From NCBI GenBank assembly GCA_031277685.1, contig JAITLV010000166.1, positions 1-64,000 on the forward strand: 64,000 nucleotides of DNA, given 5' to 3'. Of the stretch, positions 9,515 through 19,349 are shown one piece after another. The notes under the pieces are model-generated. The model had not been told where the DNA came from. It made no database searches and was given only the letters and a program-made list of their open reading frames with translations. The position numbers were made by a program, and so were the translations under genes. The stretch comes from Sphingobacterium sp. (lineage in GTDB: Bacteria; Bacteroidota; Bacteroidia; Sphingobacteriales; Sphingobacteriaceae). Position 1 is the stretch's first letter. Each line of letters begins with the position of its first letter.

Positions 9515-10042
9515 ATGCAGAAGGAAGAAGTATTATTCAAAACACATTACAATGGTTTATGCCATTTTGCATGGAAGATATTAGGTGAACTTGCTATAGC
9601 GGAAGATCTTGTGCAAGATGCATTTATTGCTTATTTTAAGAATACAGATCAAGTAAGTGATAATGAGATTGCCATAAAAAACTACCTTTATAGTTCGGTG
9701 CGTTTTGCATGCTATAATCATATTCGTCATGAAAAGGTACGTCAGAAGTATTGGAATGTGGTCGGTTTTACCGAGGAAGATAATACAGCACTTGAATTGA
9801 ATATGATTCACAGTGAAGTGATCCAGGAGATATACAAAATCATTGAACAAATGCCCACCTCCTGCCAGCAGGTCTTTCGGTTGGGATACTTAGAAGGTTT
9901 GTCTAATCTAGAAATTACCAAAGAACTTCAAATTAGCATTAACACTGTGAAGACCCAAAAACAACGCGGTATGAAAATGCTATTAAAACGCCTAAATCCA
10001 GAATTTATCCCCCTTGTTATATTTTTGTTAAAAAATATTTAA
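9515..10042 (+). CDS. ECF (FecI-like) RNA polymerase sigma factor
   Basis: This 175-residue sigma-70-family factor of the extracytoplasmic-function group has region 2 at about 10-75 (LAIAEDLVQDAFIAYFKN) and region 4 at about 115-165 (CQQVFRLGYLEGLSNLEITKELQISI, then a helix-turn-helix with TVKTQKQRGMKML). It directs RNA polymerase to the promoter of the SusC operon when released by the FecR encoded 46 bases downstream. The order sigma, FecR, SusC, SusD is the usual Bacteroidota trans-envelope signalling locus, so its target is most likely the cassette starting at 11432. Whether it also controls cassette 1 cannot be told. Confidence 0.93.
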   Translation: MQKEEVLFKTHYNGLCHFAWKILGELAIAEDLVQDAFIAYFKNTDQVSDNEIAIKNYLYSSVRFACYNHIRHEKVRQKYWNVVGFTEEDNTALELNMIHSEVIQEIYKIIEQMPTSCQQVFRLGYLEGLSNLEITKELQISINTVKTQKQRGMKMLLKRLNPEFIPLVIFLLKNI

Positions 10043-10088
10043 ATTCTTGTCACCCCTTTTTTCGTCTTGCGTTTCTTTAGTGTAATAT

Positions 10089-11249
10089 ATGAAAGAAAAC
10101 ACAGGACACATTGCTCCCATTATTCAAAAGTTTCTCAGCGGACAATTGTCTGCCGAAGAGCAATGTCAACTCGATCAATGGCTTAATGCGAATGCGCAAA
10201 ATAGGCAATTATTGGAATCGTTCCGTCAGGCAAAAGATATTGAGGAAGATTTAACTATCGTCCGGCAGTTAGATGCGAACAAGGCGTGGGATAAGTTATA
10301 CAATAAAAAAAATAACAAAACAATAGATAGTTCCAGAAAATGGTTTCTAGGGGTAGCCGCATCGATTATCTTTTTAATGGGTACTTTCTTTTTATGGAAA
10401 ATCAAGTTTTCAGAAGGACAAACCAACATATTCCACGTCGCAATTAAGAAAAAGCAAGATGTTGCGCCAGCGACAAGTGGAGCAATTTTAGTATTGGCAG
10501 ATGGTACTAATATTCCACTAAACGGGGATTCAACAAAGGCGTTGAGTAAAAATAATAACTTGATCGGTAATAGCAGTGAGCTAATTGTAAAAGACACGCA
10601 TAAGACTATTCCTACACAATACAACTTGCTAATCGTTCCAAAGGCCAGCTTTTATAAAATGACCTTAGTTGATGGAACGAAAGTCTGGGTCAATGCGTTG
10701 TCTCAATTAAAATTCCCTTCCCAGTTCTCAGCCACTGAGAGACGTGTTTTTTTGGAGGGAGAAGCTTATTTTGAGGTTGCACATGACCCGAATCACCCTT
10801 TTATTGTAGAATCTAAAGGGAATGAAATTAAAGTATTAGGTACGCATTTTAACGTGAATTCCTATTCAGATCTTGTGCGCACAACATTAGCTGAAGGGCT
10901 GGTTCAAGTATGGCAGGATAATCAGCATGTAGAACTGTCACCCGGAGAATATGCGTCATCCGCTAAGGGATACCTGATAAAAGGCAAAGCGGATTTACAA
11001 CAAGATCTATCTTGGCATAACAATGAATTCTATTTCAAAAAAGAAACAATCGTGGATATTGCACATCAATTGTCACGATGGTACGATTTAGATGTGAAAT
11101 TTAGAGGGAATGTACAAATGGATAAAGAATATACAGGAAGTATTGAACGAGATGTGAAATTATCACAAGTCCTGGAAATGCTGTCTTATGTTAGTGATTT
11201 GAGGTTTGAAGTGGATGGAAAAAAATTGACTATTGAGACGAAAAGCTGA
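10089..11249 (+). CDS. FecR-family anti-sigma factor
   Basis: This 386-residue inner-membrane regulator has a cytoplasmic N-terminal part (about 1-84, sigma-binding), one transmembrane helix at about 85-103 (WFLGVAASIIFLMGTFFLW), a periplasmic FecR domain at about 180-280 (VDGTKVWVNALSQLKFP, FLEGEAYFEVAHD, VLGTHFNVNSY) and a C-terminal DUF4974-type domain (about 305-385, YKFR-like SRWYDLDVKF, YTGSIERDVKLSQVLEML). It would hold the sigma factor at 9515 inactive until the STN domain of the SusC signals substrate binding. It follows the sigma gene by 46 bases. All expected family parts are present. Confidence 0.93.
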   Translation: MKENTGHIAPIIQKFLSGQLSAEEQCQLDQWLNANAQNRQLLESFRQAKDIEEDLTIVRQLDANKAWDKLYNKKNNKTIDSSRKWFLGVAASIIFLMGTFFLWKIKFSEGQTNIFHVAIKKKQDVAPATSGAILVLADGTNIPLNGDSTKALSKNNNLIGNSSELIVKDTHKTIPTQYNLLIVPKASFYKMTLVDGTKVWVNALSQLKFPSQFSATERRVFLEGEAYFEVAHDPNHPFIVESKGNEIKVLGTHFNVNSYSDLVRTTLAEGLVQVWQDNQHVELSPGEYASSAKGYLIKGKADLQQDLSWHNNEFYFKKETIVDIAHQLSRWYDLDVKFRGNVQMDKEYTGSIERDVKLSQVLEMLSYVSDLRFEVDGKKLTIETKS

Positions 11250-11315
11250 AAAATTACACCGAGTTTTTACCAAAACTAAATGCTTATGATAAATTGATAA
11301 CTAAACCAATTGATT

Positions 11316-11380
11316 GACCTAAGAAAAGAGAACAGGAATGTTGGCGCATCCCTGTTCAGAAAAGATGTGATAACCAGGTC
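11316..11380 (+). promoter_or_regulatory. Nested hairpin in the FecR-SusC gap (cassette 2)
   Basis: The inner stem pairs 11330-11340 with 11347-11357: 11 positions, one A-C mismatch and a 6-base loop. An outer 5-bp stem pairs GACCT (11316-11320) with AGGTC (11376-11380). No T-run follows, so it is not a standard terminator. It lies 75 bases before the SusC ATG. A similar structure lies in the other FecR-SusC gap near 63326. Confidence 0.5.
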
Positions 11381-11431
11381 TCAAATTAGAAGTAACAATT
11401 AAAACCCTAATTAACCACAAAATGTAAATGT

Positions 11432-14400
11432 ATGAATAACTTACCATTTAGCAAAAAGTGGCTCTTGATCCCTCAAGATCCGCGATTTTGCAAACCCCTT
11501 CGTATTATGAAAATTAGTACATGTCTTTTATTTGCATTTGTGACAGGCGTACACGCAAAAGGTACAGCCCAGAAAGTCACGTTGAATATGAAAAATGCAC
11601 GAATTGAAGAAGCGTTGTCTGCTATTTCCAAGCAATCCCATCTACGTGTGCTGTATAGCGAGAACTTGAATTCTAAAGCACGGATCTCTGTCAATGTCAA
11701 AAATGCTTCTGTCGAAGAGGCGTTGAATGCGGTATTAAAAAGTAACAATATTGAGTACAAAATTATTGCCAATACCATTTCAGTAAATAGTAATGTAAAG
11801 AATGTTAGTACGATAGTTCCTGCCGCATTGCAACAACAGACTATTTCGGGCACAGTGAAAGATAAAGACGGAAAAGGATTAAGTGGAGCTACGGTGACAG
11901 TAAAAGGAACATCAGTTTCGACACAAACAGATGATTTAGGTAACTTTAAGATTAATGCATCTTCCTCCGCAGTTTTAGTTGTACGGTATGTTGGATTTGG
12001 CACTAGAGAAATTTCTATGAATGGTAAGTCAACCATAAATATAGTGCTTACAGTCGATGATCTAAAGCTGGATGAGGTTAATGTTATCGCCACAGGTTAC
12101 CAAAATTTGGATCGTAAGTTGTTCACTGGTGCAGCTTCAAAAATAGATGCGAAGGAAGCTGAACGCGCTGGGGTGCCCGATATATCACGTATGTTGGAGG
12201 GACAGGTGGCGGGCGTTTCTGTTCAAAACGTATCGGGTACATTCGGTGCCGCTCCCAAAATTAGGGTGCGTGGTGCGACATCGCTTACGGGAGATAACAA
12301 ACCGTTGTGGGTAATCGATGGCGTTATTTTGGACGAAGCTGTTAATATCTCCAACGAAGCCTTGTCGACAGGGGATGCAAATACCTTATTAGGTTCTTCC
12401 GTTGCTGGGTTAAATCCGGACGATATCGAATCCATTACAGTCTTAAAAGATGCGGCAGCAACGGCTTTGTATGGGGCAGCAGCCATGAACGGTGTTGTTG
12501 TTGTCAATACAAAAAAAGGCAGAAATACGGAAGGTGTGACGCATTTCAACTATTCAGGAAATTTCACTACATATATGAAACCCAATTACAATCAGTTTGA
12601 TATCATGAATTCTGCTGAGCAGATGCAATTGATTATTGATACTGAAAATAAAGGGTATTTAAATCACTCCCAAGTCTCACGAAACCCTACTGGGGGAGTG
12701 TTCACTAAGATGTATAATTTGATCAATACAATTGATCCAAAAACAGGTAAACCACTTTTAGAAAATACTAGGGATGCTCGTTATAATTTCCTACAACGTT
12801 ATGCCAATATAAATACTGATTGGTTTGATTTGTTGTTTAAGAATAGTTTGGTTCACGATCATTCTTTGAGTATGAGTACCGGAACGAGCAAAGCGCAGAC
12901 CTATGCTTCTACAAGTTTTATGAACGATCCCGGGTATACATTAGGGAATCAGGCAAAACGTTTTACGGCCAACATTCGAAACAATTATAAAATTAATGAC
13001 AAATTAAGTACGGAATTAATTTTCCAAGGAAATATTCGGGATCAACGTACACCTGGGACTTTAAACCGGAATGCGGATGTAGTATATGGAAGTTACTCCC
13101 GCGATTTTGATATTAATCCTTATTCCTATGCATTAAATACTAGTCGTATTATTTCAGCGTATGAGGAAAATGGTGATCTAGAATATTTTACTAGGGATTA
13201 TGCTCCTTTTAATATATTAAATGAGTTAGATAATAATTATATCAAACTCAAATTAATGGATCTGAAAGTTCAGGGAGCAATCACATATAAGATTTTGCCA
13301 TCATTGACTTATTCTGCTAACGGTATGTACCGGTATTATAATTCTGAGAGACAGCATTATATAACAGAAAATTCAAATTTAGCACAGGCTTATAGAGCAA
13401 CGTCGGATTTGGTCATAAATAAATCAAATAGATTTTTATATGCTGATCCTGATTTTCCAAATGAGGAAAGTTATGTTGTATTGCCTAATGGAGGATTCTT
13501 TAATGTAGCTAATAACAATATGATTAGTTACTACATGCGGCATAACCTGGAGTATAATCAAAAATGGAATAAGCATAGTTTGAATTTATTCGGTACCTAT
13601 GAGTTACAATATGCAGATAAGCAAAGCCATGATTTTGTAGGACCAGGAATTGAATATGAAAATGGTAATTTAGTACGGCCCACCTATCGTTATTATAAAA
13701 AAGCAAATGAAGTCGGAGATTATCCATTTAGTATGAAATACAATTATGATCGAAAATTGGGATATGCTTTCCGGGGAGCTTATAATTACGATAATAGATA
13801 TTCTTTCAATTTTACTACACGATATGATGGGTCTAATAAAATGGGACATTCTAATGTTGCCCGTTGGCTGCCCACATGGAACTTATCCGGGGCTTGGGAT
13901 ATAAGTCAAGAAAAATTCTTTAATCAAGATAATAAAATTCTTTCTTCTGCTAGATTACGAGGTACTTATGGTTTAGTAGCCAATATGGGGAATGCTTCAA
14001 ATTCATCTGCATTATTTTATAATGCTATAACCTATAGACCCTATGAGAATGAGAAAGAAGGGAAAATTAACTTGGATGGATTAGAAAATTCAGAGTTAAC
14101 TTGGGAAAAGATGTATGAGCTGAACATTGGCTTTGACCTTGGGTTTCTTAAAGATCGCCTTGATTTGAATGTTGACTATTATAAACGGAAGAATTTTGAT
14201 TTAATTGGCAATGTACGTACATCGGGAATTGGAGGTCAATACGAAAAATTAGCAAATTATGCTGATATGAAAGGGAGCGGATTAGATCTACAAGTGGGGG
14301 GCTATCCTTTTAGAAATCCAGATGGATTAACTTGGAGAACGCAATTTACATTGGGATTTAATCAAACGGAGATTACTAAGTTGGATGTCACCCGTAATAT

Positions 14401-15136
14401 TTGGAATTTAATCTCAGCGGAGGGGGGGGCTAGATTAGGGTACCCTCATCGCGGATTGTACTCTATAGATTTTGATATTTTGGACGCAAGAGGTGGATAC
14501 CCTACTTTTATTGGTACGGATGGTACTAAAGGTGCAACCTATTTTTGGGTTCAGGATAATGATACAGAATTTTTGAAATACGAAGGACCAGTTGATCCTA
14601 AAGTAACAGGAGGATATTACAATAGATTACAATACAAAAATTTTAATTTATCCTTTTTACTAAAATTTGCATTTGGTAATGTTGTTCGCCTACAACCATC
14701 ATATTCCTATATGTATTCTGATATGTATAATGTGTCTAAAGATTTGATTAATAGGTTTATATATCGTGGTGATGAATATTTGACGGTAATACCTTCAACA
14801 TTAGACGGGCTTACGGCAGAGTATGATGTCAGAAATTCTTTAGGCGAACGTAATGCAGCAAACTATACGTACAATGCCTATAATTATTCATCGGCCCGCG
14901 TTGCAAAAGGTGATTATATTCGTTTATCTCAGATTTCATTCGGATACAATATACCTAAAGAAATTGTTTCCAGAATTAAGTTCAGAACAGCTCAGCTGAA
15001 TTTGGTAGGTAATAATCTATGGCTTTTACATGCAGACAAAAAACTGAATGGAGTGGATCCAGAGTTTTATAGTAACGGCGGGGTAGCGTTACCTGTTCCA
15101 AAACAAATTACATTATCTGTGAAATTAGGGTTTTAA
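11432..15136 (+). CDS. SusC/RagA-family TonB-dependent receptor with STN domain (cassette 2)
   Basis: This 1234-residue paralogue of the receptor at 31 has the same order: pre-signal leader (1-25), signal peptide from Met26, STN domain (about 48-118), carboxypeptidase-regulatory-like domain (about 140-212), plug (IRVRGATSLTG, PLWVIDGVI, VLKDAAATALYGAAAMNG) and barrel ending SVKLGF. The N-terminal 60 residues, plug and C-terminal strands are close to the first copy, while central barrel and loop regions differ more, as expected if ligand specificity has shifted. The gene is preceded by sigma and FecR genes and followed after 11 bases by SusD. Induction through STN-FecR-sigma is the likely regulation. 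Substrate is unknown. Confidence 0.95.
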   Translation: MNNLPFSKKWLLIPQDPRFCKPLRIMKISTCLLFAFVTGVHAKGTAQKVTLNMKNARIEEALSAISKQSHLRVLYSENLNSKARISVNVKNASVEEALNAVLKSNNIEYKIIANTISVNSNVKNVSTIVPAALQQQTISGTVKDKDGKGLSGATVTVKGTSVSTQTDDLGNFKINASSSAVLVVRYVGFGTREISMNGKSTINIVLTVDDLKLDEVNVIATGYQNLDRKLFTGAASKIDAKEAERAGVPDISRMLEGQVAGVSVQNVSGTFGAAPKIRVRGATSLTGDNKPLWVIDGVILDEAVNISNEALSTGDANTLLGSSVAGLNPDDIESITVLKDAAATALYGAAAMNGVVVVNTKKGRNTEGVTHFNYSGNFTTYMKPNYNQFDIMNSAEQMQLIIDTENKGYLNHSQVSRNPTGGVFTKMYNLINTIDPKTGKPLLENTRDARYNFLQRYANINTDWFDLLFKNSLVHDHSLSMSTGTSKAQTYASTSFMNDPGYTLGNQAKRFTANIRNNYKINDKLSTELIFQGNIRDQRTPGTLNRNADVVYGSYSRDFDINPYSYALNTSRIISAYEENGDLEYFTRDYAPFNILNELDNNYIKLKLMDLKVQGAITYKILPSLTYSANGMYRYYNSERQHYITENSNLAQAYRATSDLVINKSNRFLYADPDFPNEESYVVLPNGGFFNVANNNMISYYMRHNLEYNQKWNKHSLNLFGTYELQYADKQSHDFVGPGIEYENGNLVRPTYRYYKKANEVGDYPFSMKYNYDRKLGYAFRGAYNYDNRYSFNFTTRYDGSNKMGHSNVARWLPTWNLSGAWDISQEKFFNQDNKILSSARLRGTYGLVANMGNASNSSALFYNAITYRPYENEKEGKINLDGLENSELTWEKMYELNIGFDLGFLKDRLDLNVDYYKRKNFDLIGNVRTSGIGGQYEKLANYADMKGSGLDLQVGGYPFRNPDGLTWRTQFTLGFNQTEITKLDVTRNIWNLISAEGGARLGYPHRGLYSIDFDILDARGGYPTFIGTDGTKGATYFWVQDNDTEFLKYEGPVDPKVTGGYYNRLQYKNFNLSFLLKFAFGNVVRLQPSYSYMYSDMYNVSKDLINRFIYRGDEYLTVIPSTLDGLTAEYDVRNSLGERNAANYTYNAYNYSSARVAKGDYIRLSQISFGYNIPKEIVSRIKFRTAQLNLVGNNLWLLHADKKLNGVDPEFYSNGGVALPVPKQITLSVKLGF

Positions 15137-15147
15137 AAAACTAGATT

Positions 15148-16617
15148 ATGAAACTATCAAACTTTAAATATTTAATTTTTTCTTCTGCGATTCTTTTTAG
15201 TGGATGTAGTAAATATCTGGATCATGAACCGGATATGAGAGCTGAGATAGATAATATTGACAAAGTCAAACGCTTATTGACGTCAGCTTACCCATTTAAC
15301 AATTATCTTACAATCGCAGAGACATACTCTGATAATGTTGAAGATAAATTTGTTGGCACTTTGTATCAACCCATTCCAAGTTTATACTTCTGGGAAGATG
15401 TGAAAGATAACGGCAGTGATACACCTACAGGTTATTGGAATGCGAGTTATGAAGCAATTGCGGCGGCAAATCATGCTTTAGCGGCGATAGAAAAAAATAA
15501 AATGGGCGAAGATGCAGATCCTTATAAGGGGGAGGCATTGGTGGCGAGAGCTTACAATCACTTTATGTTAGCCTGTTTTTTTGCAAAAGTATACGACAGA
15601 ACTACTGGTGCCGCGAATGATTCACCCGGTATCCCATATGTAACGGAGCCTGAAACGGTAGTTATCAAGAATTATGATCGTGGTACGGTTAAATCAGTAT
15701 TTGAAAATATAAGAAAAGATCTTGAAGAAGGCCTGGCTTTATTAGATGCTGGAGGTGGCAATTGGTCTGTACCTAAATTTCATTTTACCCCTGCTGCTGC
15801 TCATGCATTTGCGTCAAGGTTTTATCTATTTACAGGAGAGTATCAAAAAGTCATTGATAATGCAAATAAAATATTTGCTTCGGGTAATTTTGTGGGAAAG
15901 TTGATTCCTTACAATTCTACGTTTAGAAAGATGGATTTCGAGTCTGTCAAAATTGCTTTTAATAAACCAGAACAGCCTTATATTTTACTAATGAATGAAA
16001 CATATACCAGTTATCCGCATTGGGATAGTCGCTATGCGATGGGGATTGAAGTTTTTCAGCGTATATATAATGGCGAAACAGCTGCGGGTGCCCAATTTTA
16101 TAATTTTGGGGTCTCTTATGGTTCACCTCATTATACCACATATATCTGGAATGGCTATTGGTATACAACAGACCAAGCTACGGGATCTGGGTACCCGATG
16201 TTAATGGTTCCGGTTTTAGTTACAGATGAAGTCCTAATGAATAGAGCGGAAGCTTATTTGGAATTGGGAAATATGAATGCAGCTATAGCTGATCTTAATC
16301 TAATGGCCAGTAATCGCATAGATGCCTATAACCCCAATACGAATGGGGTAACGGCAGCAAAATCCAAAGCATTTTTTAAAGTTGATACGGATAAGGAAGC
16401 TATTGAAAAAACAATCTTGCAATTCAAGCAAGTGGGGTTAATGTCCATGGGGTTACGTTGGTTTGATATTATTCGAAAAGGAATTACCGTCAAACATAAT
16501 GTCATTGGTAATGATGAACGGGAATCTTTTATTGAATTAAAACCAGACGATCTTCGTCGCGTTTTTCAAATTCCTCAAGAAGCAAAACTGTCTGGTGTTG
16601 AACAAAATCCGAGATAA
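15148..16617 (+). CDS. SusD/RagB-family substrate-binding lipoprotein (cassette 2)
   Basis: This 489-residue lipoprotein has a signal ending in LFSGC and the mature start SKYLDHEPDMRAE. The helical core carries KGEALVARAYNHFMLACFFAKVYD, and the C-terminus has MSMGLRWFDIIRKG and the typical ending VFQIPQEAKLSGVEQNPR. It forms the surface lid of the SusC encoded 11 bases upstream. The paralogue in cassette 1 (3704) has the same layout but clear divergence in the middle. The next gene begins 3 bases after its stop, which supports translational coupling within the operon. Confidence 0.95.
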   Translation: MKLSNFKYLIFSSAILFSGCSKYLDHEPDMRAEIDNIDKVKRLLTSAYPFNNYLTIAETYSDNVEDKFVGTLYQPIPSLYFWEDVKDNGSDTPTGYWNASYEAIAAANHALAAIEKNKMGEDADPYKGEALVARAYNHFMLACFFAKVYDRTTGAANDSPGIPYVTEPETVVIKNYDRGTVKSVFENIRKDLEEGLALLDAGGGNWSVPKFHFTPAAAHAFASRFYLFTGEYQKVIDNANKIFASGNFVGKLIPYNSTFRKMDFESVKIAFNKPEQPYILLMNETYTSYPHWDSRYAMGIEVFQRIYNGETAAGAQFYNFGVSYGSPHYTTYIWNGYWYTTDQATGSGYPMLMVPVLVTDEVLMNRAEAYLELGNMNAAIADLNLMASNRIDAYNPNTNGVTAAKSKAFFKVDTDKEAIEKTILQFKQVGLMSMGLRWFDIIRKGITVKHNVIGNDERESFIELKPDDLRRVFQIPQEAKLSGVEQNPR

Positions 16618-16620
16618 GTC

Positions 16621-17991
16621 ATGAAAAAATTATATAGTTTATGCCTGGGAATAGCGCTTTTTAGCATGCTAAATTCCTGTAATAAAGAAGAAAAACTGGA
16701 CGTTAAGATTGAAAACTATGATACATTCACGTCAGGTCCTTTAGATGATTGGATTTATAAAAATCTAACACAACCCTACAATATTGAAGTGATCTATAGA
16801 TATCAGCGCAATATGCATGATATTAATAAGAATATCGCACCCACACAAGAGGATAAGGTTATTCCACAAATGGAAGTAGTCATAAAGGCTTTTTTGGATG
16901 TATATGCGACTGTTGGCGGTGAAATGTTTATAAAAACTTTCACACCGAAACAATTTGTGTTATTTGGGTCTGGTGACTATGATCCCGACGGATCAGTTAA
17001 AGGTGGTACTGCAGATGGGGGAAGAAGAATAACACTCTATGGTCTCAATGGTTTTGATAATACAAACGCAAATGCAGTGCAAGGAAACCTTCAAGTTGTG
17101 CACCACGAATTTACGCATATTCTTAACCAAAACAGATTGATTCCACCGGATTATGAACAGGTCTGTAAAGGGGATTATTTAGCTGATTGGACATCTAGTA
17201 AAAATACGACAGCTGTGGCGCGCGGCTTAGGCTTTATTACACCATATTCGCGCAAAGCGGTAGGCGAAGATTTTGCTGAAGTTTTGTCTCATCTGATTGT
17301 TGCTGGACAGTTATTCTATGATAATGCAGCATATGCTGCCGGAAAAGATGCGTACGCTAAATTCAAACTGAAAGAAAGTATTGTCCGAGATTATATGACA
17401 CAGTATTACAATATAGATGTCACACAACTCCAACTAGAATTTCAGCGGATCATGGAGAGTGTTTATAAATCAACTAATTATACTGCCGGCTTAGCAATAT
17501 CAAATAACTATCTAGGTTCATTGGATTGGGATATAAGGAACACATGGGGAATCGAAAATACAATTTCAGAAAAGCAAAAGGTGCTTTTTACAAATATTTT
17601 GGATGAATTGGGAGGATGGACAACGAAAACGATGACCTTCCAATTTGTGTCTGCAACGAAAGCAACATTGAACATCACATTTGGTGATAAAGATAATACT
17701 TGGACCGCATCTTATGATTTTGATATCGCTAAGAATCCAGACAATTCTTTTAAAATAAGTAAATCACCTACGCAAGGAACTGGGGGAAATTATGGTAATG
17801 GCGCTTTAGATTGGGTACTTAAAGATACTCAACCATTAATTGATTATTTAGGTGGCACAACATTCACAATGGATTGGAAAAATGCTGAAATCAATAAAAA
17901 CCCGAATGATTATTTACAATATTTAATTATGAAGGATAATAAGGATCCAAATGCGACAATTTTTGGAAAAGTTAATTTGAGAAAATATTAA
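16621..17991 (+). CDS. Substrate-import-associated zinc metallohydrolase lipoprotein (cassette 2)
   Basis: This 456-residue predicted lipoprotein has its lipobox LNSC at Cys20. HEFTH at residues 162-166 is the HExxH zinc site, and EDFAEV with Glu220 is at the place of DDFVEM in the cassette 1 copy and is the likely third ligand. The extra His three residues after HEFAH in copy 1 is Asn here, which argues against a HExxHxxH site. The shared segment YITPYSR/FITPYSR lies between the two motifs. It probably cleaves the substrate imported by the neighbouring SusCD complex. The SusD stop is 3 bases upstream and the DUF4302 start 3 bases downstream. Confidence 0.85.
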   Translation: MKKLYSLCLGIALFSMLNSCNKEEKLDVKIENYDTFTSGPLDDWIYKNLTQPYNIEVIYRYQRNMHDINKNIAPTQEDKVIPQMEVVIKAFLDVYATVGGEMFIKTFTPKQFVLFGSGDYDPDGSVKGGTADGGRRITLYGLNGFDNTNANAVQGNLQVVHHEFTHILNQNRLIPPDYEQVCKGDYLADWTSSKNTTAVARGLGFITPYSRKAVGEDFAEVLSHLIVAGQLFYDNAAYAAGKDAYAKFKLKESIVRDYMTQYYNIDVTQLQLEFQRIMESVYKSTNYTAGLAISNNYLGSLDWDIRNTWGIENTISEKQKVLFTNILDELGGWTTKTMTFQFVSATKATLNITFGDKDNTWTASYDFDIAKNPDNSFKISKSPTQGTGGNYGNGALDWVLKDTQPLIDYLGGTTFTMDWKNAEINKNPNDYLQYLIMKDNKDPNATIFGKVNLRKY

Positions 17992-17994
17992 GCT

Positions 17995-19344
17995 ATGAAA
18001 AGAATATTTTATTTAATGCTTCTGGTTTTGCTAGCTTTTAGTTGTACAAAACCAAAAGGAGTGGACGTCCTTATCGGAGACCCGAAAGAACGTGTGGCCG
18101 ACACTTTAGCTTATCTTAAAAAGACGCTAGTAGATGCTCCGGATGGGTGGAAGGCTTATTTATCGACCGCTTATTCTGGTGGTTATGGCTTTTATATGAA
18201 ATTTGATCAAGATGATCGTATGAAAATGATTGCTGATTTGACAGATGAATCTTCGTCCGCGGTAAAGGAATCTACTTATCGAATTCGACAAATTATGAAT
18301 GCAACTTTATCTTTTGATACCTATAACTACATAACGATGTTGGAAGATCCGAATCCAGATGTGTATGGAGGGCAAGCTGGAAAGGGTATGGGAAGTGATG
18401 TTGAATTTGATTATATTAAGACAGTTGGTGACAGTTTATTTTTTGAAGGAAGAAAATTCAAAAAGGCACTTGTGCTTGTAAAGGCAACCAATACTGAATC
18501 CAAAGAATACTTGAATAAAGGATATTCAAATGCTATTAAAGCGACAAATGAGTTTTTTACAAATAATCAGAATTCATATATTGAAGTAGATGGTTTAAAA
18601 TACCAAATCTCAATTAATTCGGGGACGAAGGAAGTTGGAGCTATGACAATATTGCCAGGTAATAAAGTTGTTAGTACGACGACTAATTTTTATTATACGT
18701 TAGGTGGTTTTGGTTGTGCGATGGATTCATTAGCTAGTTTTGGGAAGGCGAATGTGGTATCAAAACTTAAAGTTGGAAAAATCAATATTATTGAGGTCAC
18801 TGAAGAAGATGGTAAGTATTTCGCAATTGACGAGATTAATAAAAAATATGAAATTAAAAATTCGATCCAACCTTTAGTACCGCTCCACTTACTGATCGGA
18901 TCTAAATATGTAGGAGTGTATTTGGATTATAAAGTTCTTCTGCCAGGAACGTCCACGGACGGGACTACGATTATTAATCGCTATTTCAATGGCTTAGCCA
19001 ATGGTACCCCGTACTATTTTAATTGTGGATATTTTTCATTGCAATGGGATAAGAACAATAACCGGATTAATTTAGTCGGTGCCACAAGTCAAAGTAATTG
19101 TAATTCCGTTTGGAATACAACCATTGGATATAATTATACTCTGGACGAAGAAACGGGTATTTTTAAATTAACAAAAAGATCTGAAGCTACGGGGGGATAT
19201 GCTGCTGCAATTTTAGATCAATTAGACGATTTTTTAATAAATAGTAGCTTTAAATTAGAGTTCTTTGTTGACGGTTCAAACGTTTATGCAAAAATGGTAG
19301 GCATTGAAAGGCCAAATGTTCAAATGACTTTTGATTTATTTTAA
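17995..19344 (+). CDS. DUF4302-family lipoprotein (cassette 2)
   Basis: This 449-residue predicted lipoprotein has the signal MKRIFYLMLLVLLAFSC with lipobox AFSC. It is the counterpart of the gene at 6647: both open with a short acidic stretch (IGDPKERVADTLAYLKKTL here), then DGWKAYLST and a strand-rich body. The function of DUF4302 is unknown; position and lipidation suggest an accessory surface role in substrate capture or presentation. It is the last gene of cassette 2 and is followed within 6 bases by a strong intrinsic terminator. Confidence 0.8.
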   Translation: MKRIFYLMLLVLLAFSCTKPKGVDVLIGDPKERVADTLAYLKKTLVDAPDGWKAYLSTAYSGGYGFYMKFDQDDRMKMIADLTDESSSAVKESTYRIRQIMNATLSFDTYNYITMLEDPNPDVYGGQAGKGMGSDVEFDYIKTVGDSLFFEGRKFKKALVLVKATNTESKEYLNKGYSNAIKATNEFFTNNQNSYIEVDGLKYQISINSGTKEVGAMTILPGNKVVSTTTNFYYTLGGFGCAMDSLASFGKANVVSKLKVGKINIIEVTEEDGKYFAIDEINKKYEIKNSIQPLVPLHLLIGSKYVGVYLDYKVLLPGTSTDGTTIINRYFNGLANGTPYYFNCGYFSLQWDKNNNRINLVGATSQSNCNSVWNTTIGYNYTLDEETGIFKLTKRSEATGGYAAAILDQLDDFLINSSFKLEFFVDGSNVYAKMVGIERPNVQMTFDLF

Positions 19345-19349
19345 TAAGA

